Below, piece by piece: positions 17,743 through 25,788 of a DNA stretch of 64,000 bases; the stretch's first letter is position 1; each line of letters starts with the position of its first letter. The DNA lies in NCBI GenBank assembly GCA_018660835.1, contig JABJJN010000021.1, positions 62,001 to 126,000 on the forward strand. Direction: 5' to 3'. Source of the stretch: Gemmatimonadota bacterium (GTDB lineage: Bacteria; Latescibacterota; UBA2968; UBA8231). The notes below the pieces were generated by a model, which saw nothing but the letters and a program-made list of their open reading frames with translations, searched no databases and had not been told where the DNA came from. The translations under genes were made by a program, and so were the position numbers.

Positions 17743-18794
17743 TTCGGCCCCCCATGTTCGTTGTTCACCGCTTGCACCAAGGCGCGCATGTAGGCGATGG
17801 AATAGGCGACACCTGCATTGTGGCCGCCATGTAGAGCAGGGATGTGGTCGGGAATGATGGCGCCATCGAATTCGACTTCCCGTAGAGCTCGCATGACCAG
17901 ATGCATATCCTGATAGCCATCGTCCATCAGTGTCTCTGACCACGGTTCCGGCATGGGATTGCTGACATTGCGGAAATGGATCTTGAAAAGCTTGCTGCGA
18001 GAGCCGAAGTAGGCAATGGCCTCCTCGACACTGCCTCCCATGCCCTGCTTGCCGCCTTCGAGCCAGCAGCCGACACAGAGACAGACGCCGATGTTCGGAC
18101 TGTCAGCGATATCCATCGCCTGCTTGTAGCCGGCGAAGTTGCCGAACATGCACCGCGGGATGCCGCCCAGAGGATAGACAGGGGGGTCATCGGGATGAAT
18201 GCCGACGAAGACGCCCGCCTCTTCAGCGACGGGCGCGACACGTCGAATCATGTATTCGTAATTCGCCCACAGCTCCTCTTCAGTGTATTCGCGCCCGTGG
18301 GTCAGGCCACCGCCTTCGTAGGTGGCCTGATCCCAGCGACCGGTGGCATCGTTGATGTCGAGACGTCGTGCATCCATGCCACCCCGTCCTTGCGTGCGAC
18401 CGCTGCTCCAGATGCCATTGCCCATGTGAGCGTACGTGTGATAGTGGATACCGGCGGCGCCGATATTGCGGATGAATTGACACAGATCTTCGACCTTTTC
18501 GTCACGTCCGGGTAGATTGAGCGTAATCTCTGGTACATTGTGGACGCGCTGGTCGGAGATGCGATAGATCGCCAGGTCATATGCGGCGACACGCTGCACA
18601 AGTGCCTTGTAATGGTCGACATGCTGGTTTGCATTGTCGGCAATCCCCACCATGACCCACTCGACACCGAGTTGTTGCAGGAATTGCAGGTCCGCATCGG
18701 TGGCGGTGTCGCTGATCTGGGCAGCGATCTGGATTCCAGGGGAGCTGGCGTAGAAGCCAGGGACAGCTCGCAGAGCGAATGTTCGTTCGGGCAT
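17739..18794 (-). CDS. UxuA-like mannonate dehydratase / TIM-barrel sugar acid dehydratase
   Basis: A protein of about 351 residues with the xylose-isomerase-like TIM barrel. Diagnostic pieces of the UxuA family are 'VFVGIHPDDPPVYPLGGIPR', the Cys-rich 'VCLCVGCWLEGG', 'KLFKIHFRNV' and 'DGAIIPDHIPALHGG'; the His, Cys and Asp residues in them are the expected metal ligands. UxuA converts D-mannonate to 2-keto-3-deoxygluconate. The N-terminus is unusual and the start (ATG 18794) lacks a clear ribosome-binding site; longer in-frame starts run into the divergent creatininase gene. ATGA coupling to a Gfo/Idh gene supports a sugar-acid pathway. It could act on a different sugar acid. Confidence 0.78.
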   Translation of the reverse strand: MPERTFALRAVPGFYASSPGIQIAAQISDTATDADLQFLQQLGVEWVMVGIADNANQHVDHYKALVQRVAAYDLAIYRISDQRVHNVPEITLNLPGRDEKVEDLCQFIRNIGAAGIHYHTYAHMGNGIWSSGRTQGRGGMDARRLDINDATGRWDQATYEGGGLTHGREYTEEELWANYEYMIRRVAPVAEEAGVFVGIHPDDPPVYPLGGIPRCMFGNFAGYKQAMDIADSPNIGVCLCVGCWLEGGKQGMGGSVEEAIAYFGSRSKLFKIHFRNVSNPMPEPWSETLMDDGYQDMHLVMRALREVEFDGAIIPDHIPALHGGHNAGVAYSIAYMRALVQAVNNEHGGPK

Positions 18795-19021
18795 GATGGG
18801 CTGCCATTGGTCCGTGGGTGGGTGGGAACGTTGGGACTCCATACGTCGTGAAGAAGCGTTGCTGCAGGTAGGCCCGTCAATGTGTCTCGCCCGGCCTGGG
18901 CACAACCGGTAGAAAGTGGACAAGGCGTGAGGGCCGGTCATGCATGCTGCCATACATCGCACTCCCCAAGGGGATGTGTTAGTTTCCTCGCCTTCTTGGA
19001 AATCGACTGAGAGTTGATGAT

Positions 19022-19837
19022 ATGGCAAAATACCGTTTCGCTGAGATGATCTGGAATGAGATCCGTGACGCCGCCCAGGCGGGCAAGGTGGCGGTGCTGC
19101 CCGTGGCGACCTATGAGGATCATGGTCCGCACCTGCCCGTAGACACAGATGTCGTGTTGTGCACGGGAATCTGTGAGCGCGCCGTGGCGCGCATCGCTGA
19201 CGAGGCGGTATTGGCGCCAGCGATTCCCCACGGCTACAGTCCCCATCACATGGACTTCCACGGCACGCTGACGATCGAGTGGGATACGTTCATCAAATAT
19301 GTGCGGGATGTCTGCACGAGTCTGTCGCATCACGGTTTTGAGCGCATTCTGATCGTCAATGGTCACGGGTCCAATGCGTCCCCCCTGGATCTGGCGGCAC
19401 GATTGACGGTGCTCGCCAACGAAGGAAAGACGTATTGTGCGTCAGTGAGTCATTGGGATCTGCGCAAAGCAAAGACAGCGGGTGCCGAGTTGCGAGATTC
19501 CGACTATGGTGGCACATCGCATGGTGGCGAATACGAGACGGCCCTGTATCTGGCCCTCAGACCAGAGCTGGTCGAGATGGACAAGGCCGTGGACGAACGC
19601 TCGCCCATGCAGGACAGCTTCCGCACCGATCTTCTTGCAGGTACGCATCCTCAAGGTTCGGGTGCACGACTCGTGCCCTACTGGAGTTCGCAGACGGCGA
19701 GTGGTGTGATGGGGGATGCAAGCAAAGCGACACCTGAAAAAGGCGAGGCATGGTTGGAAGCGGCTGTGGATGGCCTCGTCGATCTGATCCGTGAACTGAA
19801 AGCACAGCCGATTCTGCCACGGCGTGATCAACACTGA
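19022..19837 (+). CDS. Creatininase family amidohydrolase
   Basis: A 271-residue metal-dependent amidohydrolase. 'ATYEDHGPHLPVDTDVVL' supplies the Glu, His and Asp ligands, 'GYSPHHMDFHGTLTI' the central His region, 'VNGHGSNAS' the Asn/His loop and 'GGTSHGGEYETALYL' the last Glu. The family opens cyclic amides (creatinine) or deformylates compounds such as the F420/riboflavin precursor. It is the first gene of a six-gene plus-strand operon with an SDR, an unknown protein, two isochorismatase-like hydrolases and a membrane kinase, which points to catabolism of a specific amide rather than cofactor synthesis. Confidence 0.87.
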   Translation: MAKYRFAEMIWNEIRDAAQAGKVAVLPVATYEDHGPHLPVDTDVVLCTGICERAVARIADEAVLAPAIPHGYSPHHMDFHGTLTIEWDTFIKYVRDVCTSLSHHGFERILIVNGHGSNASPLDLAARLTVLANEGKTYCASVSHWDLRKAKTAGAELRDSDYGGTSHGGEYETALYLALRPELVEMDKAVDERSPMQDSFRTDLLAGTHPQGSGARLVPYWSSQTASGVMGDASKATPEKGEAWLEAAVDGLVDLIRELKAQPILPRRDQH

Positions 19838-19862
19838 AACGACCAATACTGAAAGGTGAGTG

Positions 19863-20645
19863 ATGGGAATTCTCGACCGTTTCTCCTTGCAGGGCCGCGT
19901 CGCCGTCGTCACAGGTGGCTCGGGTCCGCAGTTCGGCAGTAGTCTGAGCGAAGGTCTGGCGGAGGCGGGGGCGACGGTGATCTGTGCATCTCGTTCCCTC
20001 GAGGCCAATGAGAAATTCGCCAAGGGACTGACGGACAAGGGCTACGATGCGCATGCCATGACCGTGGACATCACCGACGCCGACTCGATTCAGCGACTGG
20101 GTGAGCAGGTGCACGAACGCTTCGGTGATGTTGATGTATTGGTGAATAGTGCCGTTGTCGCTCGAGGTGGAAGTTTTGAAGAGCAGACACCCGAGTATTG
20201 GGAGTTCAGTGCGTCGGGCAATATGGTCGGGCTCTTCGCCATGTCGAAGGCCTTCCTGCCAGCCATGGCGGCGCGGGGTAGTGGTTCGATCATCAACATT
20301 TCCAGCATCTATGGTGTTGTCGCCAATGATCCTTCTCTGTACGAGGGGACCGACATGAAGCAGCCACCGGACTACACCTTTGTGAAGGCGGGGATGATCA
20401 ACTTCACGCGTTATCTGGCCAACTACTATGGCAAGCAGGGCGTCAGAGCGAATTGTATCTGCCCGGGGGGTTACTACAACGACCAGCCTGGTCCTTTTGT
20501 CGACAGCTACAAGAAGCGGGTGCCCGTGGGCCGGATGCTTGAGAACGACGATATCAAAGGCGCGGTTGTGTTCCTCGCATCGGATGCGTCAGCCTATGTA
20601 ACAGGGACGACGCTGATGGTAGACGGTGGATTTACGACGGTATGA
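19863..20645 (+). CDS. Short-chain dehydrogenase/reductase (SDR)
   Basis: A 260-residue classical SDR. The cofactor motif is 'TGGSGPQFGSSL', an unusual form of TGxxxGxG with Pro-Gln before the last Gly. 'DVLVNSAVV' replaces the usual NNAG. The catalytic Ser is in 'IINISSIYG' and the Tyr-x3-Lys pair in 'PDYTFVKAGM'; the C-terminal 'DASAYVTGTTLMVDGGF' is typical. AAGGTGAG precedes ATG 19863. The stop overlaps the start of the next gene (ATGA). It likely oxidises or reduces a hydroxyl group on the operon's substrate. Confidence 0.88.
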   Translation: MGILDRFSLQGRVAVVTGGSGPQFGSSLSEGLAEAGATVICASRSLEANEKFAKGLTDKGYDAHAMTVDITDADSIQRLGEQVHERFGDVDVLVNSAVVARGGSFEEQTPEYWEFSASGNMVGLFAMSKAFLPAMAARGSGSIINISSIYGVVANDPSLYEGTDMKQPPDYTFVKAGMINFTRYLANYYGKQGVRANCICPGGYYNDQPGPFVDSYKKRVPVGRMLENDDIKGAVVFLASDASAYVTGTTLMVDGGFTTV

Positions 20646-21430
20646 CGAAGGTTGTCGACACTCAGGCCATCGACTTTGCGCGCTCCTTCCTTTGGTGGAG
20701 AATCGACACGAGTAAGTTGCCACTCGGCACCGTCACCGTGCCGCCACCCTATCCGACCAACAATGCTCGCATGCCCCTCGACTGTCTCTGCACGGTGCGT
20801 GCGGATGGACGTCAGCGTCAATTTGCCCTGGGTAACAGCTGCAAGACGGAAGCCGTCGGTGCTGAAAAGAACATCTGGCCACAACCGAATGCAGATTTCA
20901 TCCAGGTCCTGAGCGATGACGGCGAAGCGATCGGCATCAAGACCTACGAGATCGCTGGTAAGCAGATACCCTTTCATCCACCCGAATTGGGCATGCAGCC
21001 AGAGCGGCAGGTCTGTCGCACGGCAGATGTCTACGAGAGCGCCCGCATCGATGTGACCCACGCCAAGGCTGATTTGCTCGATCGAGCCGGGTCAGCGCAG
21101 GCCGTGTTGGACAACCGGGTCGTCGTGGCGCGGACACACTACGAGGATGAACCCTACCAGATCACTCTTGAGTATCCGGTGAAAACAGTCAACGCCAATG
21201 ATGATGAAGGCTTCACGCAGCCAGATACGGGTCCTGTTCTGGTCGTAGATGCATCGCTGGCTTTCGAAGATCTGATTCAGGGATTGCAGCTGGCCTTCAT
21301 CGCCTTTCATCGCGACAGCTGGGCGGAGCTGCTGATTCGTGAACCTATTCAGGTCGCCGAAAATCTCTCAGTCTATCACTACAGCCGGTCACGGCGGATC
21401 GAGGCGCACAATGAGCTTCTGGCGTTGTAG
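20642..21430 (+). CDS. Conserved-looking protein of unknown function in the creatininase operon
   Basis: A soluble 262-residue protein with no signal peptide or membrane helix and no family that I recognise. The first third contains 'VPPPYPTNNARMPLDC' and 'CTVRADGRQRQFALGNSCKTE', giving three Cys. The middle has 'AGKQIPFHPPELGMQ'. Aromatic and acidic residues alternate in beta-strand-like stretches, suggesting a mostly beta fold. Translation is coupled to the SDR gene through a four-base ATGA overlap, and an isochorismatase-like gene follows 30 bases later, so its job is tied to that pathway, perhaps as a substrate-binding partner or an enzyme of a new family. Confidence 0.75.
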   Translation: MTKVVDTQAIDFARSFLWWRIDTSKLPLGTVTVPPPYPTNNARMPLDCLCTVRADGRQRQFALGNSCKTEAVGAEKNIWPQPNADFIQVLSDDGEAIGIKTYEIAGKQIPFHPPELGMQPERQVCRTADVYESARIDVTHAKADLLDRAGSAQAVLDNRVVVARTHYEDEPYQITLEYPVKTVNANDDEGFTQPDTGPVLVVDASLAFEDLIQGLQLAFIAFHRDSWAELLIREPIQVAENLSVYHYSRSRRIEAHNELLAL

Positions 21431-21460
21431 AGTCGGTCGAGAGAGTGTGGGAAAATCCGT

Positions 21461-22231
21461 ATGAGTCACATCTGGGATCTGCATGTGGATTTCTACCACC
21501 TGCCACGATTGTCACAGATGACGGAGAGTCGCTTCCATCGGCGGCAGTTGCACTGGCGTCTGCCGGCGGCGCATACGGCGCTGATTCTCGTGGATGTCTG
21601 GAGCGAGCACTATATCACAACACATCTGGCGCGAGGGGCGCAGATCACGCGAGAACGCATTGCGCCACTCATGCGCGCTTTCTCTGATCGTGGCGGGCAG
21701 GTTATTCACGCACCCAGTCCGAGTTGTGAACCTCGCTATGCCCATCTGGTCCCTGAGGAGGCTGGACCACGGCGTCCGTCGGCACCAGCCGATCTGTGGC
21801 CGCCAAGTGAGTTTCGTGCCAAGACCGGTGATTATGCTGATCTGGCACGTCCACAGGATGACCGTGATGAGGAGTTTGAGCGCATCATCGTCGAGCGCGG
21901 AGTGATCGAGGAAGTGGAGCCCGCTGAGGGCGATCAGGTCATCTTCGATGGAGATCAACTCCATCGTCTGCTGAGTGCTCGTCAGGTGCACACACTGTTC
22001 TACGTTGGTTTTGCCGCCAACATGTGTGTTTTGCATCGTGACTACGGTATGCGAGCCATGGCAGGGCGCGGCTACGATGTGGTGCTCGTGAGAGACGCGA
22101 CGACGGCGATTGAAATGGCGGATACGGTGGATGAGTTCAGCATAACGGACGCCACGGCTCGTGACGTCGAAGTAGGCGTCGGCTACACGATCACCACGGC
22201 TGATCTGCTGAGGGCAGGGGAGTCTGCCTGA
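21461..22231 (+). CDS. Isochorismatase-like cysteine hydrolase (first paralog)
   Basis: A 256-residue protein of the isochorismatase-like (cysteine hydrolase) fold. The first strand carries the catalytic Asp in 'ALILVDVWSEHY'. The nucleophile loop is 'YVGFAANMCVLHRDYGMRAM' with the Cys, followed by 'GYDVVLVRDATTAIE'. The Lys of the usual Asp-Lys-Cys triad is not found: the matching stretch reads 'VIFDGDQLHRLL'. The second paralog shares this loss and the motifs HAPSP, WPPxEFR and LHRDYG, so they form a distinct subgroup. Members cleave amides or ureas such as N-carbamoylsarcosine or nicotinamide; the substrate here is unknown. The kinase gene starts one base after its stop. Confidence 0.8.
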   Translation: MSHIWDLHVDFYHLPRLSQMTESRFHRRQLHWRLPAAHTALILVDVWSEHYITTHLARGAQITRERIAPLMRAFSDRGGQVIHAPSPSCEPRYAHLVPEEAGPRRPSAPADLWPPSEFRAKTGDYADLARPQDDRDEEFERIIVERGVIEEVEPAEGDQVIFDGDQLHRLLSARQVHTLFYVGFAANMCVLHRDYGMRAMAGRGYDVVLVRDATTAIEMADTVDEFSITDATARDVEVGVGYTITTADLLRAGESA

Positions 22232-22232
22232 G

Positions 22233-24377
22233 ATGGACTGGCAGTTCACGCCCTACACTCCCTTCCTGCTGATCACGTCCTTCGCCTGTCTGGTGCTGAC
22301 TGCCTTCGTCTTTCGTCGTCGGCGATCAACAGGCTCGATGGCGGCGACGGGCCTGTTTGCGGCAATCTCCGGCTGGAATTTGGCCTATGCCTTCGAGCTC
22401 TCGTGCAGCAATCTGCCGGCCCAGATGCTGTGGGCGAATGTCGAATACATCTTCATACCGGTGGTCCCGGTCTTGTGGTTTGTCTTCACTATCCAGTTCA
22501 CCGGGCGTGGACGTTGGCTGCCACGCTGGCTGATCGCCCTGCTCTTCATCGAACCTGCGATGGTGATCTTTCTTGCCTGGGGAAGTGAGATCTATCCGTA
22601 TCTGCGGGTGGGGGCGAATCAGATAGATGTCGGTGGTTCGATTCTGGTCGAATGGCAGTATGGCACGTTCTTCTGGATCCACACGGCCTACGCCTATGTC
22701 ATGATGCTACTCGGCACCTTCATGCTTGTGCCGGTGATCCTGCGGTCCCCCTTTCTCTACAAAGCACAGGCATTTTTCGTCCTCGTTGGCACATTGGCAC
22801 CGTGGATCGCAAATGCGATCTATCTGTCGGGACTGAGTCCCTTCCCGCATCTGGACCTGACGCCCTTCGCTTTCTCCCTGGTGAGTATCGCCGTCGCTTT
22901 TGGTCTGTTGCGGTTGCACTTTCTTGACGTTGTGCCCGTGGCACGCGACATGGTTGTCGAGGGTTTGTGGGAGGGGGTCATCGTCATTGGGATCAATGGT
23001 CTCATCATCGATGTCAATCGCGCCGCCGAGAAGATTCTTCGGCGAAATGCAGGTGAACTTATCGGCCGCGATCTGCTTTCGACAGTGCCAGAGGTGACAC
23101 TCGGCAATCTGGACGCGGAGCAGGAACTGGTCGTTGGCGACGGCGACGAGCGCCGGACCTATGAAGTGCTGCAGTCGCCGGTTCACGATCGCCGCGGCGA
23201 GCGTCGTGGTGATCTGATCGTTCTGCACGATCTGACATTGCGCAAAGAAGCAGAGGAAGAGCGCGTGCGGGCGCAGAGATTGGGTGCAGCGCATGAACTG
23301 GCATCGGGTATCAGCCACAATCTCAACAACATCTTGATCGGCATTATGGCTCCCGCGCAACGCCTGCGCGACGGCGAGTCCTCGGACTTGAGACGTGACG
23401 CAGATATCATCGTTGCTGCTGCCCAAAGAGCGCAGGACCTGGTGGCAAGACTAAGTCGCTCAGGCAGAAGTGATCATGCGGAGCCGACGCAGGCGGTAGA
23501 TGTCAATGCAGTACTTCTGGAGGCAGTAGAGGCGGCGCGATCGCGCTGGCAGGACGAGGCGGTTCGCCGTGGTGTGATCATCGATCTGCAGACGGATCTG
23601 GGGATTGTGCCATTGGCCAAGGCAGATCCCACGGGACTGCACGACATTTTTGTCAATCTGATCTTCAATAGTGTCGATGCCATGCCAGCAGGGGGGCAGT
23701 TGTCACTCTCCACGCTCGCTGCGGATGAGTCGTCCTTGCTCATCACCGTCAGCGACGATGGTGCCGGGATGGATGAGGCCGTGCAACGACGGATCTTCGA
23801 GCCTTTTTTTACGACCAAGGTTGATGTGGGATCAGGATTGGGACTGGCCACAGCCTATCGTGCGATCCGTGACTGGGGTGGCGATGTTTCCGTCGACAGC
23901 CAACCTGGGGCGGGCACGACCTTTCGTATACGCATTCCTGCATGGGACGGGCCACCGCCTGTAGAGATCACCACGGTAGAGGCCGTTCCCGATGAGCACG
24001 CAGGTCGTCGGATTCTGATCGCCGAGGACGAAGGAATCGTGGCGATGGTCCTGGAGGATTGTGTTCGTCGTCTAGGGTATCACCCTGATGTCATCGATCG
24101 TGGCGATTTGGCACTCGAACGACTGCGGTCGGGCAGATACGGCGTCGCCATTCTCGATCTGGGTATCCCAGGACTCACAGGTGACGAGGTTGCTCGCCAG
24201 GCCAAACTCGACTGCGATCTGACGACGGTGTTGATGACGGGTTGGTCCCTCGCACCGCAGGATCCTCGTCTCGAGTCATTCGATCTGTCCCTGCAGAAGC
24301 CCTTTGACGCGCGCGAAGCGGAAGCGATGATTGCTCGTGCCATTGACTTGCAACAAGGTGAAAGCCAGACCCCATGA
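22233..24377 (+). CDS. Membrane hybrid histidine kinase (7TM-PAS-HisKA-HATPase-REC)
   Basis: A 714-residue sensor. Residues 1-225 hold seven hydrophobic helices of the histidine-kinase N-terminal 7TM type. A PAS domain follows (about 235-350, 'EGLWEGVIVIGINGLIIDVNRAAEKIL'). The phospho-accepting His is near residue 361 in 'ELASGISHNLNNILIG'. The ATPase has 'FVNLIFNSVDAM', 'SDDGAGMD' and 'GSGLGLATAYR'. A C-terminal receiver (about 587-705) has 'LIAEDE', the phosphorylated Asp in 'VAILDLGIPG' and the Lys in 'LQKPF'. No DNA-binding output is attached. It is embedded between two isochorismatase-like genes in a catabolic operon, so it may sense the operon's substrate; the ligand and partner are unknown. 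Confidence 0.92.
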   Translation: MDWQFTPYTPFLLITSFACLVLTAFVFRRRRSTGSMAATGLFAAISGWNLAYAFELSCSNLPAQMLWANVEYIFIPVVPVLWFVFTIQFTGRGRWLPRWLIALLFIEPAMVIFLAWGSEIYPYLRVGANQIDVGGSILVEWQYGTFFWIHTAYAYVMMLLGTFMLVPVILRSPFLYKAQAFFVLVGTLAPWIANAIYLSGLSPFPHLDLTPFAFSLVSIAVAFGLLRLHFLDVVPVARDMVVEGLWEGVIVIGINGLIIDVNRAAEKILRRNAGELIGRDLLSTVPEVTLGNLDAEQELVVGDGDERRTYEVLQSPVHDRRGERRGDLIVLHDLTLRKEAEEERVRAQRLGAAHELASGISHNLNNILIGIMAPAQRLRDGESSDLRRDADIIVAAAQRAQDLVARLSRSGRSDHAEPTQAVDVNAVLLEAVEAARSRWQDEAVRRGVIIDLQTDLGIVPLAKADPTGLHDIFVNLIFNSVDAMPAGGQLSLSTLAADESSLLITVSDDGAGMDEAVQRRIFEPFFTTKVDVGSGLGLATAYRAIRDWGGDVSVDSQPGAGTTFRIRIPAWDGPPPVEITTVEAVPDEHAGRRILIAEDEGIVAMVLEDCVRRLGYHPDVIDRGDLALERLRSGRYGVAILDLGIPGLTGDEVARQAKLDCDLTTVLMTGWSLAPQDPRLESFDLSLQKPFDAREAEAMIARAIDLQQGESQTP

Positions 24378-24387
24378 AACAGACACC

Positions 24388-25170
24388 ATGACCGACGCGA
24401 AGTGCTGGAAAGTACATGCCCAATACCATCGCTGGCACGTCGATCCAGGTGTCGATTGGATCGAGGCGAATACGACCACAGCGCACCTCGACTGGGATCT
24501 GCCCCTCTCACAAGTCGCTGTGGTGCTACTGGACGTGTGGGATCGCCACTACTTGCAGGACACGCATGCGCGGTCGGAGAAGATCATCCAGCAGAATCTG
24601 TTGCCATTGGTTAAAGCCTGTCGTGGCGCAGGGATTCAGCTGGTGCACGCACCGTCTCCGGAACAGGCAGAAGGGCACCCGAACTGGCTACAGCTGGAGG
24701 GCTGGGACAAACAGACCTGGCCTGACGAGGCGTCCTGGCCGCCAGCGGAGTTCCGCCGACGACAGGGCGAGTTCGCCGCCTACGCGTTGCCACAGGAGCC
24801 GAGAGATGCAGAACGTGAGGGGATTCGGGCGAAGAAGGGCTTGCATCCCGATGTCCAGCCCCTTGGCGATGAGCCTGTCATTGCCACAGGCGAGGAACTG
24901 CATCAGTGGTGCAAGCAAGAAGGGGTGATGACACTCATCTATGCGGGCTTCAATACGAATGCCTGCATCTTGCACCGCGACTACGGTACCCTCGATATGT
25001 CCCGTCGAGGATACGATATCGTCCTTGTTCGCGACTGTACGACGGGCATGGAGTCATCTGAGACCCACGCCGAGTTGTGGCAGACGCGGGGGGCAGTGAA
25101 GATCCTCGAGATGTTTGGAAAATATTCCGTCACGTCTGACGAACTGATCGCCGGTCTGCCTGCGGGATAG
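24388..25170 (+). CDS. Isochorismatase-like cysteine hydrolase (second paralog)
   Basis: A 260-residue paralog of the protein encoded before the kinase. The catalytic Asp is in 'VAVVLLDVWDRHYLQD' and the nucleophile Cys in 'YAGFNTNACILHRDYGTLDM', followed by 'GYDIVLVRDCTTGME'. The canonical Lys is again absent; the aligned stretch is 'VIATGEELHQW'. Shared motifs with the first paralog are HAPSP, WPPAEFR and LHRDYG, but the N-termini differ and this one has an acidic/aromatic lead 'HRWHVDPGVDWIEAN'. The two may form a heteromer or handle successive steps. ATG 24388 lies 10 bases after the kinase stop; an earlier in-frame start would overlap the kinase gene. Confidence 0.8.
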   Translation: MTDAKCWKVHAQYHRWHVDPGVDWIEANTTTAHLDWDLPLSQVAVVLLDVWDRHYLQDTHARSEKIIQQNLLPLVKACRGAGIQLVHAPSPEQAEGHPNWLQLEGWDKQTWPDEASWPPAEFRRRQGEFAAYALPQEPRDAEREGIRAKKGLHPDVQPLGDEPVIATGEELHQWCKQEGVMTLIYAGFNTNACILHRDYGTLDMSRRGYDIVLVRDCTTGMESSETHAELWQTRGAVKILEMFGKYSVTSDELIAGLPAG

Positions 25171-25179
25171 AGAGCAGGA

Positions 25180-25749
25180 TCAGCGAAAGGTGGGACAGTC
25201 GACGAGCAGGGGTTTTGTGCCTTCTGGCAGAGGGACCTGAAATGCATTCAGGGTCATGGCGACCATCGAGTAGTAGCCGACCAGTCCCGTGAGATCGACC
25301 ACACCTGCATCGCCGATGATGTCGACGGCATTGGCAAATGTGCGTTCCTGGACGAAGCGATTGTAGACCAGCTCAGCGGCGAAGTCGTAGATGCTCTGTT
25401 CGTCTTCACGCTCGAATTCTGGATACTGGGAGAGGCGAACCGCCTCGACCAGTTCCGGTGCCAGACCTGCTTCGATGGCGTGTGGTTCGTGTAGTGACCA
25501 TTCGGTCTGACAATCCCAGGCACGAGATGTAACGAGGATGGCGAGTTCACTGAAACGGGGTTCCAGCCGCGAACGGTAGCGAACGTATTCTCCCAGCTGC
25601 TGAGCGAGGTCGGCCATCTCCGGGCTGTGGAGCCAGATGCGAAAGGGGCCGTGAGCATTTCCACGGCTGGCGACGATCGTGTCGTATACGCGACGCTGGT
25701 CATCATCGAGGGCGTCGGTGTCGAGCTGGCGAATGCGACTCTTGCTCAT
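25180..25749 (-). CDS. Carboxymuconolactone decarboxylase (CMD) family protein
   Basis: A 189-residue all-helical protein. 'LEPRFSELAILVTSRAWDCQTEWSLHEPHAIEAGL' is the CMD/AhpD core. It lacks the redox CxxC of AhpD: a single Cys is followed by 'QTEW', as in the gamma-carboxymuconolactone decarboxylase type that uses a His and Glu region ('WSLHEPHA'). Function within the family is hard to predict; a decarboxylase or lactonase-like step is possible. ATG 25749 is preferred over one 51 bases upstream, which would overlap the divergent dehydrogenase gene. It converges with the second isochorismatase gene with a nine-base gap. Confidence 0.8.
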   Translation of the reverse strand: MSKSRIRQLDTDALDDDQRRVYDTIVASRGNAHGPFRIWLHSPEMADLAQQLGEYVRYRSRLEPRFSELAILVTSRAWDCQTEWSLHEPHAIEAGLAPELVEAVRLSQYPEFEREDEQSIYDFAAELVYNRFVQERTFANAVDIIGDAGVVDLTGLVGYYSMVAMTLNAFQVPLPEGTKPLLVDCPTFR

Positions 25750-25788
25750 CGAATTTCTTGGCCCGGGGCCAGTGTGTAGAGTATCAGC

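Noticed and set aside
22707..23426. 239-codon minus-strand frame
   Set aside because: It mirrors the membrane kinase, is His- and Gln-rich, and has no motif.
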